From the NCBI RefSeq assembly GCF_002355895.1, contig NZ_AP017652.1, positions 1,397,001 through 1,461,000 on the forward strand: 64,000 nt of DNA, written 5' to 3'. Source of the stretch: Streptococcus sp. NPS 308 (GTDB lineage Bacteria > Bacillota > Bacilli > Lactobacillales > Streptococcaceae). Within the stretch, counting starts at the first letter, position 1. Each line of letters opens with the position of its first letter. Below are positions 42,210 through 52,797 of the stretch, in pieces. Made by a program: the position numbers and the translations under genes. The notes beneath the pieces are model-generated. The model was not told the origin of the DNA and did no database searches. It saw nothing but the letters and a program-made list of their open reading frames with translations.

Positions 42210-44102
42210 TTACCAAATAATCACACGGTCCTCTGGTGAACGCCACATGCCGTCGCCTTCTTTGACATCGTATGTTGTAAAGAAGTCATCGAAGTTTGGT
42301 ACTTGAACGTTGACACGGAGTTTAGCAGGCGCGTGCACGTCGACACTGGCCATGAGTTTCATCAACTCAGGACGGCCTTTCATACGCCAGATACGAGCAA
42401 AGTTGTGGAAGAATTCTTCAGCTGAGAAGTCTGGTTCTCTCTTAGCAGCTTCAAGGGCTGCAGCAATTCCTCCAAGGTCAGCAACGTTTTCGGATACGGT
42501 TAATTTGCCGTTTATCCTTGCGCCGTAGGATTCTTGACCATCAAACTGGTCGATGACCTTCTGCGTTTTTTCTTTAAAGGCTGCATAGTCGCTTTCTGTC
42601 CACCAGTCTTTGAGACTACCATTTTCATCAAAGGAAGCACCATTTGTATCAAAGGCATGAGAGATCTCATGGGCAATAACTGCACCAATCCCACCGTAGT
42701 TGGCTGAAGACGACTGATGCAAGTCATAGAATGGAGCCTGTAAAATAGCCGCTGGGAAAACAATCAAGTTCTTCTGAGGATTGTAGTAGGCATTAACCAT
42801 GTGAGCAGGCATACCCCACTCCTTGTAGTCAACCGGTTGGTTCCACTTGCTCCAGCTGTGCTTGATTTCCACACGCGCGAAGGCAAGAGCATTCTCAAAG
42901 AGGCTGGCAGTTTCATCCACTACCTTGTCCTTGTAGCGTTCTGGCAATTCCTCTGGATAACCAATATAAGGCTTGATGACATTGAGTTTGACAATGGCCT
43001 TATCACGCGTTTCAGGAGTGAGCCAGTCATTCTTAGCCAAACGTTCCTTATAAACATCGATCATCGTCGCCACTTTTTTCTCTACGTCTGCCTTAGCTTC
43101 AGGAGAGAATTTTTCATGCGCATACCAGAGACCCAGAGCTTGCTTGAAAGGACCTTGGGCCAAGTGATAAGCTGCCTTGACCTTGTCCTGAGCTTCTGGC
43201 ACACCTGAAAGGGCACGTCCATAGGCACCTGACAAAACACGAATCTCGTCTGTGAGATAGCCGGTTGAAAGATTGACTACGCCCAAAATCAAGGTTGCTT
43301 TAAGTAGAGGCCACGCTTCTTCACTATAGAATTGCTCTGCTGCTTGCCAGAAACGTTCCTCATCTACGATAACCTTGTCTGGAGTCTGTCCAATCACTGC
43401 TTGGAAGAAGTCATCCAAAGGGAGGGCAGGTGCGAATTTCTTGAAATCTTCATAAGCATATGGATGATAGAGTTTGGCATATTCTGAACTTTCTTCGTTA
43501 GAAAGCACCACAGCCGCAATGCGACGGTCCAATTCCAATCGTTTCTCTAGTAAGTCTGTGATTTCCTCATCTGAAAAATCATAGGCTTTGAGTAGATTCG
43601 TAGTACTTTCCTTCCAAAGCGTCAAGAGTTCCTCACGTTGAGGATGGTCTTCAGCATAGTAGGTTGTATCTGGCAAAATCGTCCCTGGTGCACTGGCCCA
43701 GAGAACATTAGTTCTGGCATCCATAAAGTCTGGCGATACACCAAAAGGAAGGAAGTTTGGTTTACCAGCTAGTTCGAACTCTGCTTGTTTACTGGTGAAA
43801 TCTGCAAAGCTCTCCAAATCTTGGTATTCCTTGAGCAGAGGAAGGACAGGCTTGAACCCTTCTGCTTCTCTCTTGTCAAAATCACGTACCATACGATGGT
43901 ACTTAACAAAGTTTGCGAGGATTGCATCCTCTGGAACATCTTCGCCTTCCAACCACTTGTCCGTAGTCGCCAACATCAACTCTTCAATTTCCTCATCAAG
44001 GTCAATAAAGCCACCTGTTCGAGATTTATCAGCTGGAATGACAGCTGTCTTTTCCCATTCGCCATTGATTGCATCATAAAAATCGTCTTGATAACGTGTC
44101 AT
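42210..44102 (-). CDS. pepO: Oligoendopeptidase PepO (M13, neprilysin-like)
   Basis: A 630-residue zinc endopeptidase. Catalytic motifs lie near the C-terminus: VIAHEISHAFD (HExxH), SENVADLGG (the ExxxD third-ligand motif), the substrate-binding NAYYNPQKN and the C-terminal W. It has no signal peptide, although in pneumococcus PepO is also found outside the cell, where it binds plasminogen and complement factors. An in-frame ATG eight codons upstream has no good ribosome binding site; MTRYQDDFYDAING is the usual N-terminus. It is divergent from psaBCA. Confidence 0.95.
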   Translation of the reverse strand: MTRYQDDFYDAINGEWEKTAVIPADKSRTGGFIDLDEEIEELMLATTDKWLEGEDVPEDAILANFVKYHRMVRDFDKREAEGFKPVLPLLKEYQDLESFADFTSKQAEFELAGKPNFLPFGVSPDFMDARTNVLWASAPGTILPDTTYYAEDHPQREELLTLWKESTTNLLKAYDFSDEEITDLLEKRLELDRRIAAVVLSNEESSEYAKLYHPYAYEDFKKFAPALPLDDFFQAVIGQTPDKVIVDEERFWQAAEQFYSEEAWPLLKATLILGVVNLSTGYLTDEIRVLSGAYGRALSGVPEAQDKVKAAYHLAQGPFKQALGLWYAHEKFSPEAKADVEKKVATMIDVYKERLAKNDWLTPETRDKAIVKLNVIKPYIGYPEELPERYKDKVVDETASLFENALAFARVEIKHSWSKWNQPVDYKEWGMPAHMVNAYYNPQKNLIVFPAAILQAPFYDLHQSSSANYGGIGAVIAHEISHAFDTNGASFDENGSLKDWWTESDYAAFKEKTQKVIDQFDGQESYGARINGKLTVSENVADLGGIAAALEAAKREPDFSAEEFFHNFARIWRMKGRPELMKLMASVDVHAPAKLRVNVQVPNFDDFFTTYDVKEGDGMWRSPEDRVIIW

Positions 44103-44220
44103 CTTGTTCTCGCTTTCATTTTTCACTTATTCTTAGCTTAGCAAAAAACACTTGGGAATGCAATTAAAAATGGTCACTCTTTTTTCTTCATTTTTCAGTT
44201 ATTATTTTAAATTTTTCAAA

Positions 44221-44274
44221 AATTAACTTGACTTAATTTTTTTTTTAATGTATATTAAAAGTGTATATTAAAAG
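44221..44274 (+). promoter_or_regulatory. psaBCA promoter with PsaR-type operator and 13-bp tandem repeat
   Basis: TTGACT (44228-44233), 17-bp spacer, TATATT (44251-44256). AATTAA-N6-TTAATT (44221-44238) overlaps the -35 and is a likely site for the Mn-dependent repressor PsaR. TGTATATTAAAAG occurs twice back-to-back (44249-44261 and 44262-44274), duplicating the -10. Confidence 0.8.
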
Positions 44275-44293
44275 ATAGGAGGAAAACAACTGT

Positions 44294-45016
44294 ATGATAC
44301 GTATCGAAAACCTCAGTGTCTCCTACAAAGAAACGTTGGCACTAAAGGATATTTCACTAGTGCTCCAAGGACCAACTATTACCGGAATTATTGGTCCAAA
44401 CGGTGCTGGAAAATCAACTTTATTAAAAAGTATGTTGGGAATTATCCCACACGAAGGTCAGGCCTTTCTCGATGACAAAGAAGTCAAGAAATCTTTACAT
44501 CGAGTTGCCTATGTCGAGCAAAAAATCCATATCGACTACAATTTCCCTATCAAGGTCAAGGAATGTGTCTCACTGGGACTCTATCCATCTATCCCGCTCT
44601 TCCACACTTTAAAGGCCCGCCACTGGAAAAAAGTGGCGGATGCACTTGAAATCGTTGGACTCTCAGACTATGCTGATCGCCAAATCAGTCAGCTCTCAGG
44701 AGGACAATTCCAACGTGTTTTGATTGCCCGCTGCTTAGTTCAGGAAGCTGACTACATCTTTTTAGATGAGCCTTTCGCTGGAATTGACTCGATCAGTGAA
44801 GAGATTATCATGAATACGCTGAGAGACCTTAAAAAAGCTGGTAAAACAGTTCTCATCGTCCATCATGACCTCAGCAAAGTCCCCCATTATTTCGACCAAG
44901 TTTTGCTTCTCAATCGAGAATTAATAGACCTTGGTCCAACTGAAGAAACCTTTACCGAAGCCAATCTTAAGAAGGCCTACGGTAGCAAACTCTTTTTCAA
45001 TGGAGGTGACCTATGA
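44294..45016 (+). CDS. psaB: Manganese ABC transporter, ATP-binding protein PsaB
   Basis: A 240-residue ABC ATPase. Walker [10 protein letters not shown] (about 35-43), signature [12 protein letters not shown] (about 137-148), Walker [13 protein letters not shown] and H-loop VHHDLS are present. It powers Mn(II) import with PsaC and PsaA. AGGAGGAAAA precedes the start. It overlaps psaC by 4 bp (ATGA) and lies behind the PsaR-type operator. Confidence 0.95.
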   Translation: MIRIENLSVSYKETLALKDISLVLQGPTITGIIGPNGAGKSTLLKSMLGIIPHEGQAFLDDKEVKKSLHRVAYVEQKIHIDYNFPIKVKECVSLGLYPSIPLFHTLKARHWKKVADALEIVGLSDYADRQISQLSGGQFQRVLIARCLVQEADYIFLDEPFAGIDSISEEIIMNTLRDLKKAGKTVLIVHHDLSKVPHYFDQVLLLNRELIDLGPTEETFTEANLKKAYGSKLFFNGGDL

Positions 45017-45861
45017 TAGCAGAATTTATCGATGGATTGCAACATTTCCATTTCCTACAAAACGCCTTGATAACAGCTATCGTCATCGGGGTGGTTGCTG
45101 GAGCTGTGGGATGTTTTATCATCCTACGTGGGATGTCTCTCATGGGGGATGCCATCTCTCACGCAGTTTTGCCCGGCGTAGCCCTTTCCTTTATCCTGGG
45201 AATTGATTTCTTTATTGGAGCGATCATCTTTGGTTTGATGGCTTCCATCATCATTACCTACATCAAGGGAAACTCCATCATCAAGAGTGACACTGCCATT
45301 GGTATTACCTTTTCATCTTTCTTAGCCTTAGGTGTCATCTTGATTAGTGTTGCCAAGAGTTCGACAGACCTCTTCCATATCCTTTTTGGGAATATCCTCG
45401 CTGTCCAAGATACGGACATGTGGATCACCATTGGTGTGGGTGCATTGATTCTCTTGATTATCGGGATTTTCTTTAAACAACTATTGATTACATCCTTTGA
45501 CGAACTCCTGGCTAAAGCCATGGGAATGCCCGTCAATTTCTACCACTATCTGCTCATGGTGCTCTTGACCCTTGTGTCAGTCACTGCCATGCAAAGTGTT
45601 GGAACTATTCTTATCGTGGCCATGTTGATCACCCCAGCTGCGACGGCTTACCTTTATGCGAATAGCCTAAAGAGCATGATTTTTCTTTCATCAACCCTAG
45701 GGGCAACCGCTTCTGTTTTGGGACTCTTTATCGGCTATAGCTTCAACCTCGCAGCAGGATCCAGCATCGTGCTCACATCCGCCAGCTTCTTCTTAATCAG
45801 TTTCTTTATCTCTCCAAAGCAACGATACTTGAAACTAAAAAATAAAAAAATCAATAAATAA
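45013..45861 (+). CDS. psaC: Manganese ABC transporter, permease PsaC
   Basis: A 282-residue permease of the ABC-3/ZnuB family with about eight hydrophobic segments. [20 protein letters not shown] (about 40-59) and [12 protein letters not shown] (the ATPase-docking loop) are family signatures. It is translationally coupled to psaB and followed by psaA after 25 bp. Confidence 0.95.
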   Translation: MIAEFIDGLQHFHFLQNALITAIVIGVVAGAVGCFIILRGMSLMGDAISHAVLPGVALSFILGIDFFIGAIIFGLMASIIITYIKGNSIIKSDTAIGITFSSFLALGVILISVAKSSTDLFHILFGNILAVQDTDMWITIGVGALILLIIGIFFKQLLITSFDELLAKAMGMPVNFYHYLLMVLLTLVSVTAMQSVGTILIVAMLITPAATAYLYANSLKSMIFLSSTLGATASVLGLFIGYSFNLAAGSSIVLTSASFFLISFFISPKQRYLKLKNKKINK

Positions 45862-45886
45862 GGGGAAACCCTTCTGGAGGAATCTA

Positions 45887-46819
45887 ATGAAAAAATTAGG
45901 TACATTGCTTGTTCTTTTTCTTGCTATCATTGGATTAGCTGCCTGTGCTAGCGGAAAAAAAGATACAGCATCTACAAATCAAAAACTAAAGGTTGTAGCA
46001 ACTAACTCTATCATTGCTGATATTACTAAAAATATCGCTGGTGACAAGATTGATCTTCACAGTATCGTTCCTGTTGGTCAAGACCCACACGAATACGAAC
46101 CACTTCCTGAAGACGTAAAGAAAACTTCTGAGGCTGACCTCATTTTCTATAACGGTATCAACCTTGAAACAGGTGGCAATGCTTGGTTTACCAAATTGGT
46201 TGAAAATGCCAAGAAAACTGAAAACAAAGACTACTATGCAGTTAGTGACGGCGTAGATATCATCTACCTTGAAGGTCAAAACGAGAAAGGCAAAGAAGAC
46301 CCACACGCTTGGCTCAACCTTGAAAATGGGATAATTTATGCTAAGAATATCGCTAAACAATTGATTGCAAAAGACCCTAGCAACAAGGAATTCTACGAAA
46401 AAAATCTCAAAGACTATACTGAAAAGCTAGACAAACTGGACAAGGAAGCCAAAGAGAAATTTAACAATATCCCTGCTGAAAAGAAACTCATCGTAACCAG
46501 CGAAGGATGCTTCAAATACTTCTCTAAAGCTTACGGAGTTCCAAGTGCCTATATCTGGGAAATCAACACAGAAGAAGAAGGGACACCTGAACAAATCAAG
46601 ACCTTGGTTGAAAAACTTCGCCAAACAAAAGTTCCATCACTCTTTGTTGAATCAAGTGTCGATGACCGTCCAATGAAGACTGTTTCACAAGACACAAATA
46701 TCCCAATTTACGCACAAATCTTTACTGACTCAATTGCTGAAGAAGGCAAAGAAGGCGACAGCTACTACAGCATGATGAAATACAACCTTGACAAGATTGC
46801 TGAAGGTTTGTCTAAGTAA
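45887..46819 (+). CDS. psaA: Manganese-binding lipoprotein PsaA
   Basis: A 310-residue cluster A-I solute-binding lipoprotein and pneumococcal-type adhesin antigen. Signal peptide with lipobox LAAC, Cys20. Metal ligands are visible: His68 in GQDPHEYEP, a His in [11 protein letters not shown] (about 140), Glu in [11 protein letters not shown] (about 206) and Asp in [15 protein letters not shown] (about 281). It captures Mn(II) on the outer membrane face and hands it to PsaC. TGGAGGAA precedes the start. Confidence 0.97.
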   Translation: MKKLGTLLVLFLAIIGLAACASGKKDTASTNQKLKVVATNSIIADITKNIAGDKIDLHSIVPVGQDPHEYEPLPEDVKKTSEADLIFYNGINLETGGNAWFTKLVENAKKTENKDYYAVSDGVDIIYLEGQNEKGKEDPHAWLNLENGIIYAKNIAKQLIAKDPSNKEFYEKNLKDYTEKLDKLDKEAKEKFNNIPAEKKLIVTSEGCFKYFSKAYGVPSAYIWEINTEEEGTPEQIKTLVEKLRQTKVPSLFVESSVDDRPMKTVSQDTNIPIYAQIFTDSIAEEGKEGDSYYSMMKYNLDKIAEGLSK

Positions 46820-46824
46820 TCCAT

Positions 46825-46860
46825 TAAAAACGTCGTTCTCACATGAACAGGCGTTTTTTA
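46825..46860 (+). terminator. Terminator after psaA
   Basis: AAAACG with inner GTTC pairs with GAAC and CGTTTT (one bulge), ending in TTTTTTA. Confidence 0.65.
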
Positions 46861-46939
46861 TCGCTTAATTTCCAGTCAAATCATTGGAAAAATCTGACAA
46901 TTCTCGGTAAAATAAAAGAAAAAAGAATGGAGTAGTTTC

Positions 46940-47434
46940 ATGACCACTTTTCTCGGAAATCCTGTAACCTTTACAGGTAAACAACTGCAAGTCGGAGACA
47001 AGGCACTTGACTTTTCTCTTACGACAACCGATCTCTCTAAAAAAACGCTAGCTGACTTTGATGGAAAGAAAAAAGTCTTGAGTGTTGTCCCTTCTATCGA
47101 TACTGGTATCTGCTCAACGCAAACACGTCGATTCAACCAAGAACTAGCTAACCTCGACAATACCGTCGTTCTTACTGTTTCTATGGACCTACCATTTGCT
47201 CAAGGACGCTGGTGTGGGGCTGAAGGTCTTGACAATGCTATCATGCTTTCAGACTACTTTGACCATTCTTTCGGGCGCGATTATGCCCTCTTGATTAACG
47301 AATGGCATCTCCTTGCACGTGCTGTCTTTGTTCTCGATACTGACAATGTCATCCGTTACGTGGAATACGTTGACAACATCAACACAGAACCAGACTTTGA
47401 AGCTGCTATTGCTGCAGTGAAAGAACTGGACTAA
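46940..47434 (+). CDS. tpx: Thiol peroxidase (Tpx/PsaD)
   Basis: A 164-residue atypical 2-Cys peroxiredoxin of the Tpx subfamily. The peroxidatic Cys58 is in [15 protein letters not shown] and the resolving Cys is in GRWCGAEG (about 93). It reduces H2O2 and alkyl peroxides with thioredoxin-type donors in the cytoplasm. Its place right after psaBCA, where it is called psaD, ties Mn uptake to oxidative stress defence in an H2O2-producing streptococcus. A terminator upstream suggests its own promoter. Confidence 0.95.
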   Translation: MTTFLGNPVTFTGKQLQVGDKALDFSLTTTDLSKKTLADFDGKKKVLSVVPSIDTGICSTQTRRFNQELANLDNTVVLTVSMDLPFAQGRWCGAEGLDNAIMLSDYFDHSFGRDYALLINEWHLLARAVFVLDTDNVIRYVEYVDNINTEPDFEAAIAAVKELD

Positions 47435-47449
47435 AATCAAAGCCATTAG

Positions 47450-47480
47450 GGCAGAAGGCTAGAGAAATCTAGCTTTTTTT
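47450..47480 (+). terminator. Terminator after tpx
   Basis: GCTAGA (47458-47463), loop GAAA, TCTAGC (47468-47473), then seven T. Confidence 0.85.
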
Positions 47481-47517
47481 GATATACTAGATGGAGAGAA
47501 AAGACAAGAGGAAACGA

Positions 47518-48168
47518 ATGACTCCAAATAAAGAAGACTACCTAAAATGTATTTATGAAATCGGTACGGAAATGCAAAAAATCACCAATAAGGAAATTGC
47601 TGCCCGTATGCAAGTCTCTCCACCTGCCGTAACAGAGATGATCAAACGCATGAAAAGTGAAAATCTCATCCTCAAGGATAAGGAGAATGGCTATCTATTG
47701 ACAGATATTGGGCTCAAACTAGTCTCCGAGCTCTATCGCAAACACCGGTTGATTGAGGTCTTTCTAGTTCACCATCTCGACTATACCAGCGATCAAATCC
47801 ACGAGGAAGCTGAAGTCCTAGAGCACACTGTATCCGACCTCTTCGTAGAGAGACTGGATAAACTGCTGGGCTTCCCTCAAACCTGCCCCCACGGAGGAAC
47901 CATCCCAGCCAAGGGAGAGCTCTTGGTTGAAATCAACAACTTACCACTGGCAGACGTCCAAGAAGCTGGAACCTATCTCCTGACTCGCGTTCATGATAGT
48001 TTTGAACTACTCAAATATCTAGAAAAGCATGAAATCCATATCGGTGACCAAGTCAAAGTCAAGCAGTTTGATAATTTTTCCAATACTTTTACACTGGTCA
48101 ACAAAGGTGAAGACCTCCAAGTTAGCATCGATATCGCCAAACAACTCTATGTCGAAAAAATCAACTAA
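47518..48168 (+). CDS. psaR: Mn-dependent DtxR-family repressor PsaR
   Basis: A 216-residue metalloregulator: winged-helix domain (about 1-65; TNKEIAARMQVSPPAVTEMI), dimerisation/metal domain (about 66-140; HRLIEVFLVHHL, HEEAEVLEHTVS with His/Glu ligands, TCPHGGTIP) and a C-terminal FeoA/SH3-like domain (about 150-216). An in-frame ATG at 47491 lies directly behind a TATACT -10, so the start at 47518 (MTPNKEDY after AGAGGAAA) is preferred. With Mn bound it represses psaBCA; the likely operator is at 44221-44238. Confidence 0.94.
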   Translation: MTPNKEDYLKCIYEIGTEMQKITNKEIAARMQVSPPAVTEMIKRMKSENLILKDKENGYLLTDIGLKLVSELYRKHRLIEVFLVHHLDYTSDQIHEEAEVLEHTVSDLFVERLDKLLGFPQTCPHGGTIPAKGELLVEINNLPLADVQEAGTYLLTRVHDSFELLKYLEKHEIHIGDQVKVKQFDNFSNTFTLVNKGEDLQVSIDIAKQLYVEKIN

Positions 48169-48175
48169 CCCCTTA

Positions 48176-48209
48176 TTCCTGAAAGAAATTCCTTTCAGGG
48201 ATTTTTTAT
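48176..48209 (+). terminator. Terminator after psaR
   Basis: CCTGAAAG (48178-48185) pairs with CTTTCAGG (48192-48199), followed by TTTTTT. Confidence 0.85.
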
Positions 48210-48275
48210 TATTTTGCTTGTAAGTCCCATTCGTTTGGTGTAGAATGAAGCTAGATAAAAGAGGGAGGTCTTCCT

Positions 48276-48689
48276 ATGAAAAAGCTCTTTAGAATCCATT
48301 TTGCAGCCATTGTACTCTGCGATTTGCTACTGTTGGTAACTTTCAGACCTCGATACGAACTTTCTTTGGAGAGAGGTCTGATTTTTTGCTTCATTTTCAT
48401 CCTTGCTCAGGGACTACTGCTGTCTCGCTTAGTCTTCCGACTCAAAAAACAGTTCTCTGAGATTTATCCTCAGATGAACAAAAAAATTCGCCTCTACTAT
48501 TTAGGAGTGCTCATCAGCGATTTTCTATTATTTGTCTTTTTATCCATCACTGGCCCTCAATATTTCTACTCTCTTACTCCAGTCTTTACTTCCTGTCATT
48601 CTACTTTATATTATATGACGGCTAGCCACCTAAGAGAAAACTATCCCGACTTTTACAACAAACACATCGCCTTCTGGGAGTATCTCTAA
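48276..48689 (+). CDS. Small membrane protein of unknown function
   Basis: A 137-residue protein with about four hydrophobic segments (residues 7-24, 33-53, 75-93 and 96-115), a basic cytoplasmic loop (FRLKKQF) and no known catalytic motif. GGGAGG lies 8 bases before the start. It converges on dtd and shares its terminator. No family is recognised. Confidence 0.7.
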   Translation: MKKLFRIHFAAIVLCDLLLLVTFRPRYELSLERGLIFCFIFILAQGLLLSRLVFRLKKQFSEIYPQMNKKIRLYYLGVLISDFLLFVFLSITGPQYFYSLTPVFTSCHSTLYYMTASHLRENYPDFYNKHIAFWEYL

Positions 48690-48722
48690 ACAAAAACCAA
48701 GCCAACTGGGCTTGGTTTTCTT
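48690..48722. terminator. Bidirectional terminator before dtd
   Basis: AAAACCAAGCC pairs with GGGCTTGGTTTT around loop AACT; A- and T-runs lie on opposite sides. Confidence 0.85.
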
Positions 48723-49164
48723 ATCTATTTTTTGTATCAAGGATAATGGTGACCGGTCCGTCATTGACCAGCTCCACCTGCATATCCGCTCCAAAGATGC
48801 CTGTCTGAACAGGTACTTCCTGAGCCAGCTTTTGGTTGAAAGCCTCATAGAAGGCAGCTGCCATATCCGGCTTGGCTGCTCCTGTAAAGGCGGGACGATT
48901 GCCTTTCTTGGTATCCGCAAAGAGAGTAAACTGAGAAATAGAAAGGATTTCCCCCTCAATATCCTTGATAGACAGATTCATCTTGCCTTCTGCGTCTGAA
49001 AAAATCCGCATGTTAACGAGCTTTCTCACAGCATAGTCCAAATCTTCCTCTTGGTCCTCTGGACCAACACCAACCAGTAATAAGAGTCCCTGATTAATCC
49101 TTCCATGAACTTGACCTTCGATACTGACTTGGGCTTTTTTAACACGTTGGATAATAATTTTCAT
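48721..49164 (-). CDS. dtd: D-aminoacyl-tRNA deacylase
   Basis: A 147-residue deacylase that removes D-amino acids (and Gly from tRNA-Ala) from tRNA. The signature segments [20 protein letters not shown] (about 77-96) and the Gly-cisPro-type motif near the C-terminus ([11 protein letters not shown]) are visible. It starts 29 bp after rel, a common operon in Firmicutes. Length is normal for the family. Confidence 0.95.
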   Translation of the reverse strand: MKIIIQRVKKAQVSIEGQVHGRINQGLLLLVGVGPEDQEEDLDYAVRKLVNMRIFSDAEGKMNLSIKDIEGEILSISQFTLFADTKKGNRPAFTGAAKPDMAAAFYEAFNQKLAQEVPVQTGIFGADMQVELVNDGPVTIILDTKNR

Positions 49165-49193
49165 AATAGCCTTTCTAGTAACTGAAGGGAGAA

Positions 49194-51410
49194 TTAGCCG
49201 TTGGTCCGTTTGACGGAGTAAACCTCTGGCACACTCTTGATCTTGTCCACGACTGTGGTCAGTGTAGAGAGGTTGGAAATACCAAAGGAGACATGGATAT
49301 TGGCAAATTTCATATCCTTAGTTGGTTGAGCATTAACGGTTGAGATATTCTTTGTCGTGTTTGAGAGAACTTGCAGAACATCGTTCAAAAGCCCTGTACG
49401 GTTGAGACCATAGATATCGATGTGGGCAGTGTATTCCTTGCTTGAGAATTGATCTTCCCATTCCACATCAAGGAGACGTTGCTCATAGTTTTCTTGGGCA
49501 CGGAGATTCATACAGTCCACACGGTGAATAGCCACTCCACGGCCCTTGGTGATATAGCCAACAATATCATCACCCGGCACTGGATTGCAACACTTGGCAA
49601 TCCGAACGAGGAGTCCTGAGGCACCTTCAATCACCACACCACCCTCATGCTTGACCTTGAGGGTTTCTTTATTTTCAACCTTAACTTCGCCACCTTTGAC
49701 AAGCTCTTCTGCTTCCGCCTTGGCCTTGGCGCGTTCTTCCTCACGACGTTCCTTTTCGGTCAAGCGGTTAAAGACCGTAATAGCGCCAATTTCTCCAAAA
49801 CCAATGGCTGCGTAGAGAGCCTCTTCTGTCTTGTAGCTGGTCTTTTGAAGGACCTCGTCCATGTGACGCTTGTCCATGAACTTATTGGCTACATAGCCGT
49901 TTTCTTGGAACTGGGCCATCAACATTTCACGGCCCTTGTTAACGGATAATTCCTTGTCTTGATTTTTAAAGAACTGACGAATCTTGTTGCGCGCCTTGCT
50001 GGTCTTGACCATGTTGAGCCAGTCACGACTCGGACCAAAGGAGTTGGGGTTGGTGATAATTTCAACCTGATCCCCTGTCTTGAGCTTGGTTGTCAGTGGA
50101 ACCATACGGCCATTGACCTTGGCACCTGTCGCTTTTTCACCGACTTTGGTATGGATTTCATAGGCAAAGTCAATCGGTCCTGAATCTTTTGGAAGGGAGC
50201 GAACCGCACCGTCTGGAGTAAAGACGTAAATCTCCTCCGCCAGATAGTTTTCTTTAACAGAGTCCACAAATTCCTTGGCATCATCAGCCTGGTCTTGGAG
50301 CTCCATCATCTCCTTTATCCAGTTCATTCCAATAGCTGATTCCTTGCTGTTGACCTGCCCTTTAATGCCTTTCTTATAAGCCCAGTGAGCCGCAACCCCG
50401 TACTCAGCCACCTCATGCATTTCCTTAGTCCGAATCTGGAATTCAATCGGCCCTTTTGGTCCATAGACAGTCGTATGGATAGACTGGTAACCGTTGGCCT
50501 TGCGATTGGCGATATAGTCTTTGAAGCGACCTGGCATAGGTTTCCAAAGTTCATGCACATAACCCAGCATAGCGTAAACATCACTCTGGGTATCTAAGAT
50601 ACAGCGAATGGCAATCAGGTCATAAATTTCCTCAAAGCGTTTCTTCTTATCCTGCATCTTGCGGTAGATCGAATAGATATGCTTAGGACGACCATAGATT
50701 TTCCCTTTGAGATTGCGTTCGGTAGCATAGTCCTCCAACTTGGTTACGACTTCGTCGACCAGAGCCTCACGTTCTCTGCGTTTTTCCTTCATCATGTGGG
50801 TGATCTTGTAAAACTCAGTTGGATTGAGATAACGGAAAGATAAATCTTCCAACTCCCACTTGACACTGGAAATCCCTAGACGATGAGCAAGTGGTGCGTA
50901 AATTTCCATGGTTTCTCTGGAGATACGTTCTTGCTTGTCCTTTCGCAGGTGTTTGAGAGTCCGCATATTGTGCAAACGGTCCGATAATTTAACCAAGATA
51001 ACACGGATATCCTCTGACATGGCCATAAGCATCTTGCGGTGATTTTCAGCCAATTGTTCCTCGAGTGATTTGTACTCAACCTTACCAAGCTTGGTCACCC
51101 CATCAACGATAATCCGAACATCATGACCGAACTCTCTCTCCAGATCATCCAGTGTCGCATCTGTGTCTTCAACAACGTCATGCAAAAAACCACAGGCAAC
51201 TGTTACAGCATCCAGCTTGAGCTTAGCTAGAATTCCTGCTACCTGAATGGGATGGATAATATAGGGCTCACCTGATTTCCGAAACTGCCCACTATGACAA
51301 TCAACTGCGTAAATCAATGCTTTTTGTACAAAAGCAACGTCTTCCTTTGTTAAATATTCTTTCGTTAAAGCGACTACCTGATCGCCCGTCAAATTCACTT
51401 CTTTCGGCAT
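49194..51410 (-). CDS. rel: Bifunctional (p)ppGpp synthetase/hydrolase Rel
   Basis: A 738-residue RSH enzyme of the stringent response. Hydrolase HD domain (about 25-180) with His53, the HD pair in [15 protein letters not shown] (77-82) and [10 protein letters not shown]. Synthetase domain (about 235-350) with [13 protein letters not shown] and [10 protein letters not shown]. Then TGS (about 390-450; [20 protein letters not shown]), helical and Cys-containing zinc-finger regions ([11 protein letters not shown]), and ACT (about 660-735). Hydrolase residues are intact, so it should both make and break (p)ppGpp. GGAGAG precedes the ATG. Confidence 0.96.
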   Translation of the reverse strand: MPKEVNLTGDQVVALTKEYLTKEDVAFVQKALIYAVDCHSGQFRKSGEPYIIHPIQVAGILAKLKLDAVTVACGFLHDVVEDTDATLDDLEREFGHDVRIIVDGVTKLGKVEYKSLEEQLAENHRKMLMAMSEDIRVILVKLSDRLHNMRTLKHLRKDKQERISRETMEIYAPLAHRLGISSVKWELEDLSFRYLNPTEFYKITHMMKEKRREREALVDEVVTKLEDYATERNLKGKIYGRPKHIYSIYRKMQDKKKRFEEIYDLIAIRCILDTQSDVYAMLGYVHELWKPMPGRFKDYIANRKANGYQSIHTTVYGPKGPIEFQIRTKEMHEVAEYGVAAHWAYKKGIKGQVNSKESAIGMNWIKEMMELQDQADDAKEFVDSVKENYLAEEIYVFTPDGAVRSLPKDSGPIDFAYEIHTKVGEKATGAKVNGRMVPLTTKLKTGDQVEIITNPNSFGPSRDWLNMVKTSKARNKIRQFFKNQDKELSVNKGREMLMAQFQENGYVANKFMDKRHMDEVLQKTSYKTEEALYAAIGFGEIGAITVFNRLTEKERREEERAKAKAEAEELVKGGEVKVENKETLKVKHEGGVVIEGASGLLVRIAKCCNPVPGDDIVGYITKGRGVAIHRVDCMNLRAQENYEQRLLDVEWEDQFSSKEYTAHIDIYGLNRTGLLNDVLQVLSNTTKNISTVNAQPTKDMKFANIHVSFGISNLSTLTTVVDKIKSVPEVYSVKRTNG

Positions 51411-51424
51411 CTATACTCTCCAAT

Positions 51425-51448
51425 TCTTCCTACCATTTTATCACTTTT
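51425..51448 (-). promoter_or_regulatory. Extended -10 promoter of rel
   Basis: Minus strand TGATAAAAT (-10 at 51435-51440), with 23 of 24 bases shared with the M42 peptidase promoter at 338-361. Confidence 0.6.
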
Positions 51449-51500
51449 TTAAAGATATGAAAACTAGAAAAGCTCTGTTTTTATGCCAATACCAATCATT

Positions 51501-51538
51501 AAAAAAACACTGCCAGATTTCTCTAGCAGTGTTTTGAC
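51501..51538 (-). terminator. Terminator after msmK
   Basis: On the minus strand AAACACTGCTAGA pairs with TCTGGCAGTGTTT, followed by TTTTTAATG. Confidence 0.88.
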
Positions 51539-51549
51539 ATTTCATTTGC

Positions 51550-52680
51550 TTAGTAGACTGTTTTTTCAGTTTCTACATCGAAGAAGTGTGCTTTGTTCAA
51601 GTCGAATCCAAGTTCAACTGTTGCACCTGTTTGCAAGTAGTCACGAGCATCCACTTTTGCAACAAATTCGTCTTTACCGACTTGGCAGTAAAGGTGAGAT
51701 TCTGAACCAAGCAATTCTGATACAGAGATAGTTGCTTTAACAACTGATTCTGGGAATGTTTCAAGGAAAGCAGGTTCTGCATTCACATCTTCTGGACGGA
51801 TACCGAAAATCAATTCTTTTCCTTCGTAGCCTTTGTCACGAAGAACTTTCAAAGCACCTTCTGGAACTTTCAAGCGGAAACCGTCAGAAACAATTTCGCT
51901 ACCAACCAATTTTACATTGATGAAGTTCATAGCTGGGCTTCCGATAAATCCTGCTACAAATTTGTTAACTGGGTTTTTGTAAACTTCTTGAGGGGTACCG
52001 ATTTGTTCAACACGTCCGATAGTACCTGTACCAGCAGGGTTCTTAGTTGCTGACATGATAACGATACGGTCTGCAAGTGTCATCGCTTCTGTTTGGTCGT
52101 GGGTTACGTAGATAGTTGTAGCTCCGATACGACGGTGGATTTTCGCAATTTCAGCACGCATGGATACACGAAGTTTGGCATCCAAGTTAGACAAAGGTTC
52201 ATCCATCAAGAACACTTTTGCATCACGGACGATAGCACGACCCATAGCAACACGTTGACGTTGACCACCAGAAAGGTCAGCAGGTTTACGATCCAAGAAC
52301 TCTTTCAAACCAAGGATTGCTGCCGCTTCTTGCACACGTTTGTCGATGTCTTCTTTGCTGTATTTGCGCAATTTCAAACCGAAAGCCATGTTGTCATATA
52401 CAGTCATGTGTGGGTAAAGAGCGTAGTTTTGGAATACCATGGCGATGTCACGGTCTTTTGGAGCTACGTCGTTGACAACCACGCCATCGATAGATGCAGT
52501 ACCTTCTGTGATATCTTCAAGACCAGCAATCATACGAAGAGTTGTTGATTTACCACATCCTGAAGGACCTACGAAAACGATAAATTCCTTATCTTTAATG
52601 TCCAAGTTGAAATCTTCAACTGAGTAGTGTTCGCTGTTTGGATATTTTTTGTAAATGTTTTTAAGATTTAATTCTACCAT
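51550..52680 (-). CDS. msmK: Sugar ABC transporter ATPase MsmK (MalK/UgpC type)
   Basis: A 376-residue ABC ATPase with Walker [10 protein letters not shown] (about 38-46), Q-loop [12 protein letters not shown], signature [12 protein letters not shown] (about 134-145), Walker [14 protein letters not shown]-loop VTHDQTEAM and a C-terminal OB/TOBE regulatory domain (about 240-376; FGIRPEDV). No permease or binding protein is adjacent, as for the shared MsmK that energises several carbohydrate importers in streptococci. The promoter region contains a cre-like sequence, consistent with carbon catabolite control. Confidence 0.93.
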   Translation of the reverse strand: MVELNLKNIYKKYPNSEHYSVEDFNLDIKDKEFIVFVGPSGCGKSTTLRMIAGLEDITEGTASIDGVVVNDVAPKDRDIAMVFQNYALYPHMTVYDNMAFGLKLRKYSKEDIDKRVQEAAAILGLKEFLDRKPADLSGGQRQRVAMGRAIVRDAKVFLMDEPLSNLDAKLRVSMRAEIAKIHRRIGATTIYVTHDQTEAMTLADRIVIMSATKNPAGTGTIGRVEQIGTPQEVYKNPVNKFVAGFIGSPAMNFINVKLVGSEIVSDGFRLKVPEGALKVLRDKGYEGKELIFGIRPEDVNAEPAFLETFPESVVKATISVSELLGSESHLYCQVGKDEFVAKVDARDYLQTGATVELGFDLNKAHFFDVETEKTVY

Positions 52681-52715
52681 GGAAGGTGAACTCCTTTTAT
52701 TTTTTTGATAGTTTT

Positions 52716-52737
52716 ATTATAAATGAAAACGCTTTAC
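52716..52737 (-). promoter_or_regulatory. msmK -10 and cre-like site
   Basis: TATAAT on the minus strand (52716-52721) is directly preceded by a CcpA-like site (ATGAAAACGCTTTAC at 52723-52737, one or two mismatches to consensus) in the spacer. Confidence 0.5.
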
Positions 52738-52764
52738 TTTTCTATGGCAAGGTGACCAAAAAAA

Positions 52765-52797
52765 TAAAAAAGTTCTGTGCAACTTGCACAAAACTTT
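52765..52797 (-). terminator. Terminator after the PucR-like regulator gene
   Basis: On the minus strand AAGTTTTGTGC pairs with GCACAGAACTT (one G-T pair), followed by TTTTTTATTT. Confidence 0.85.
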
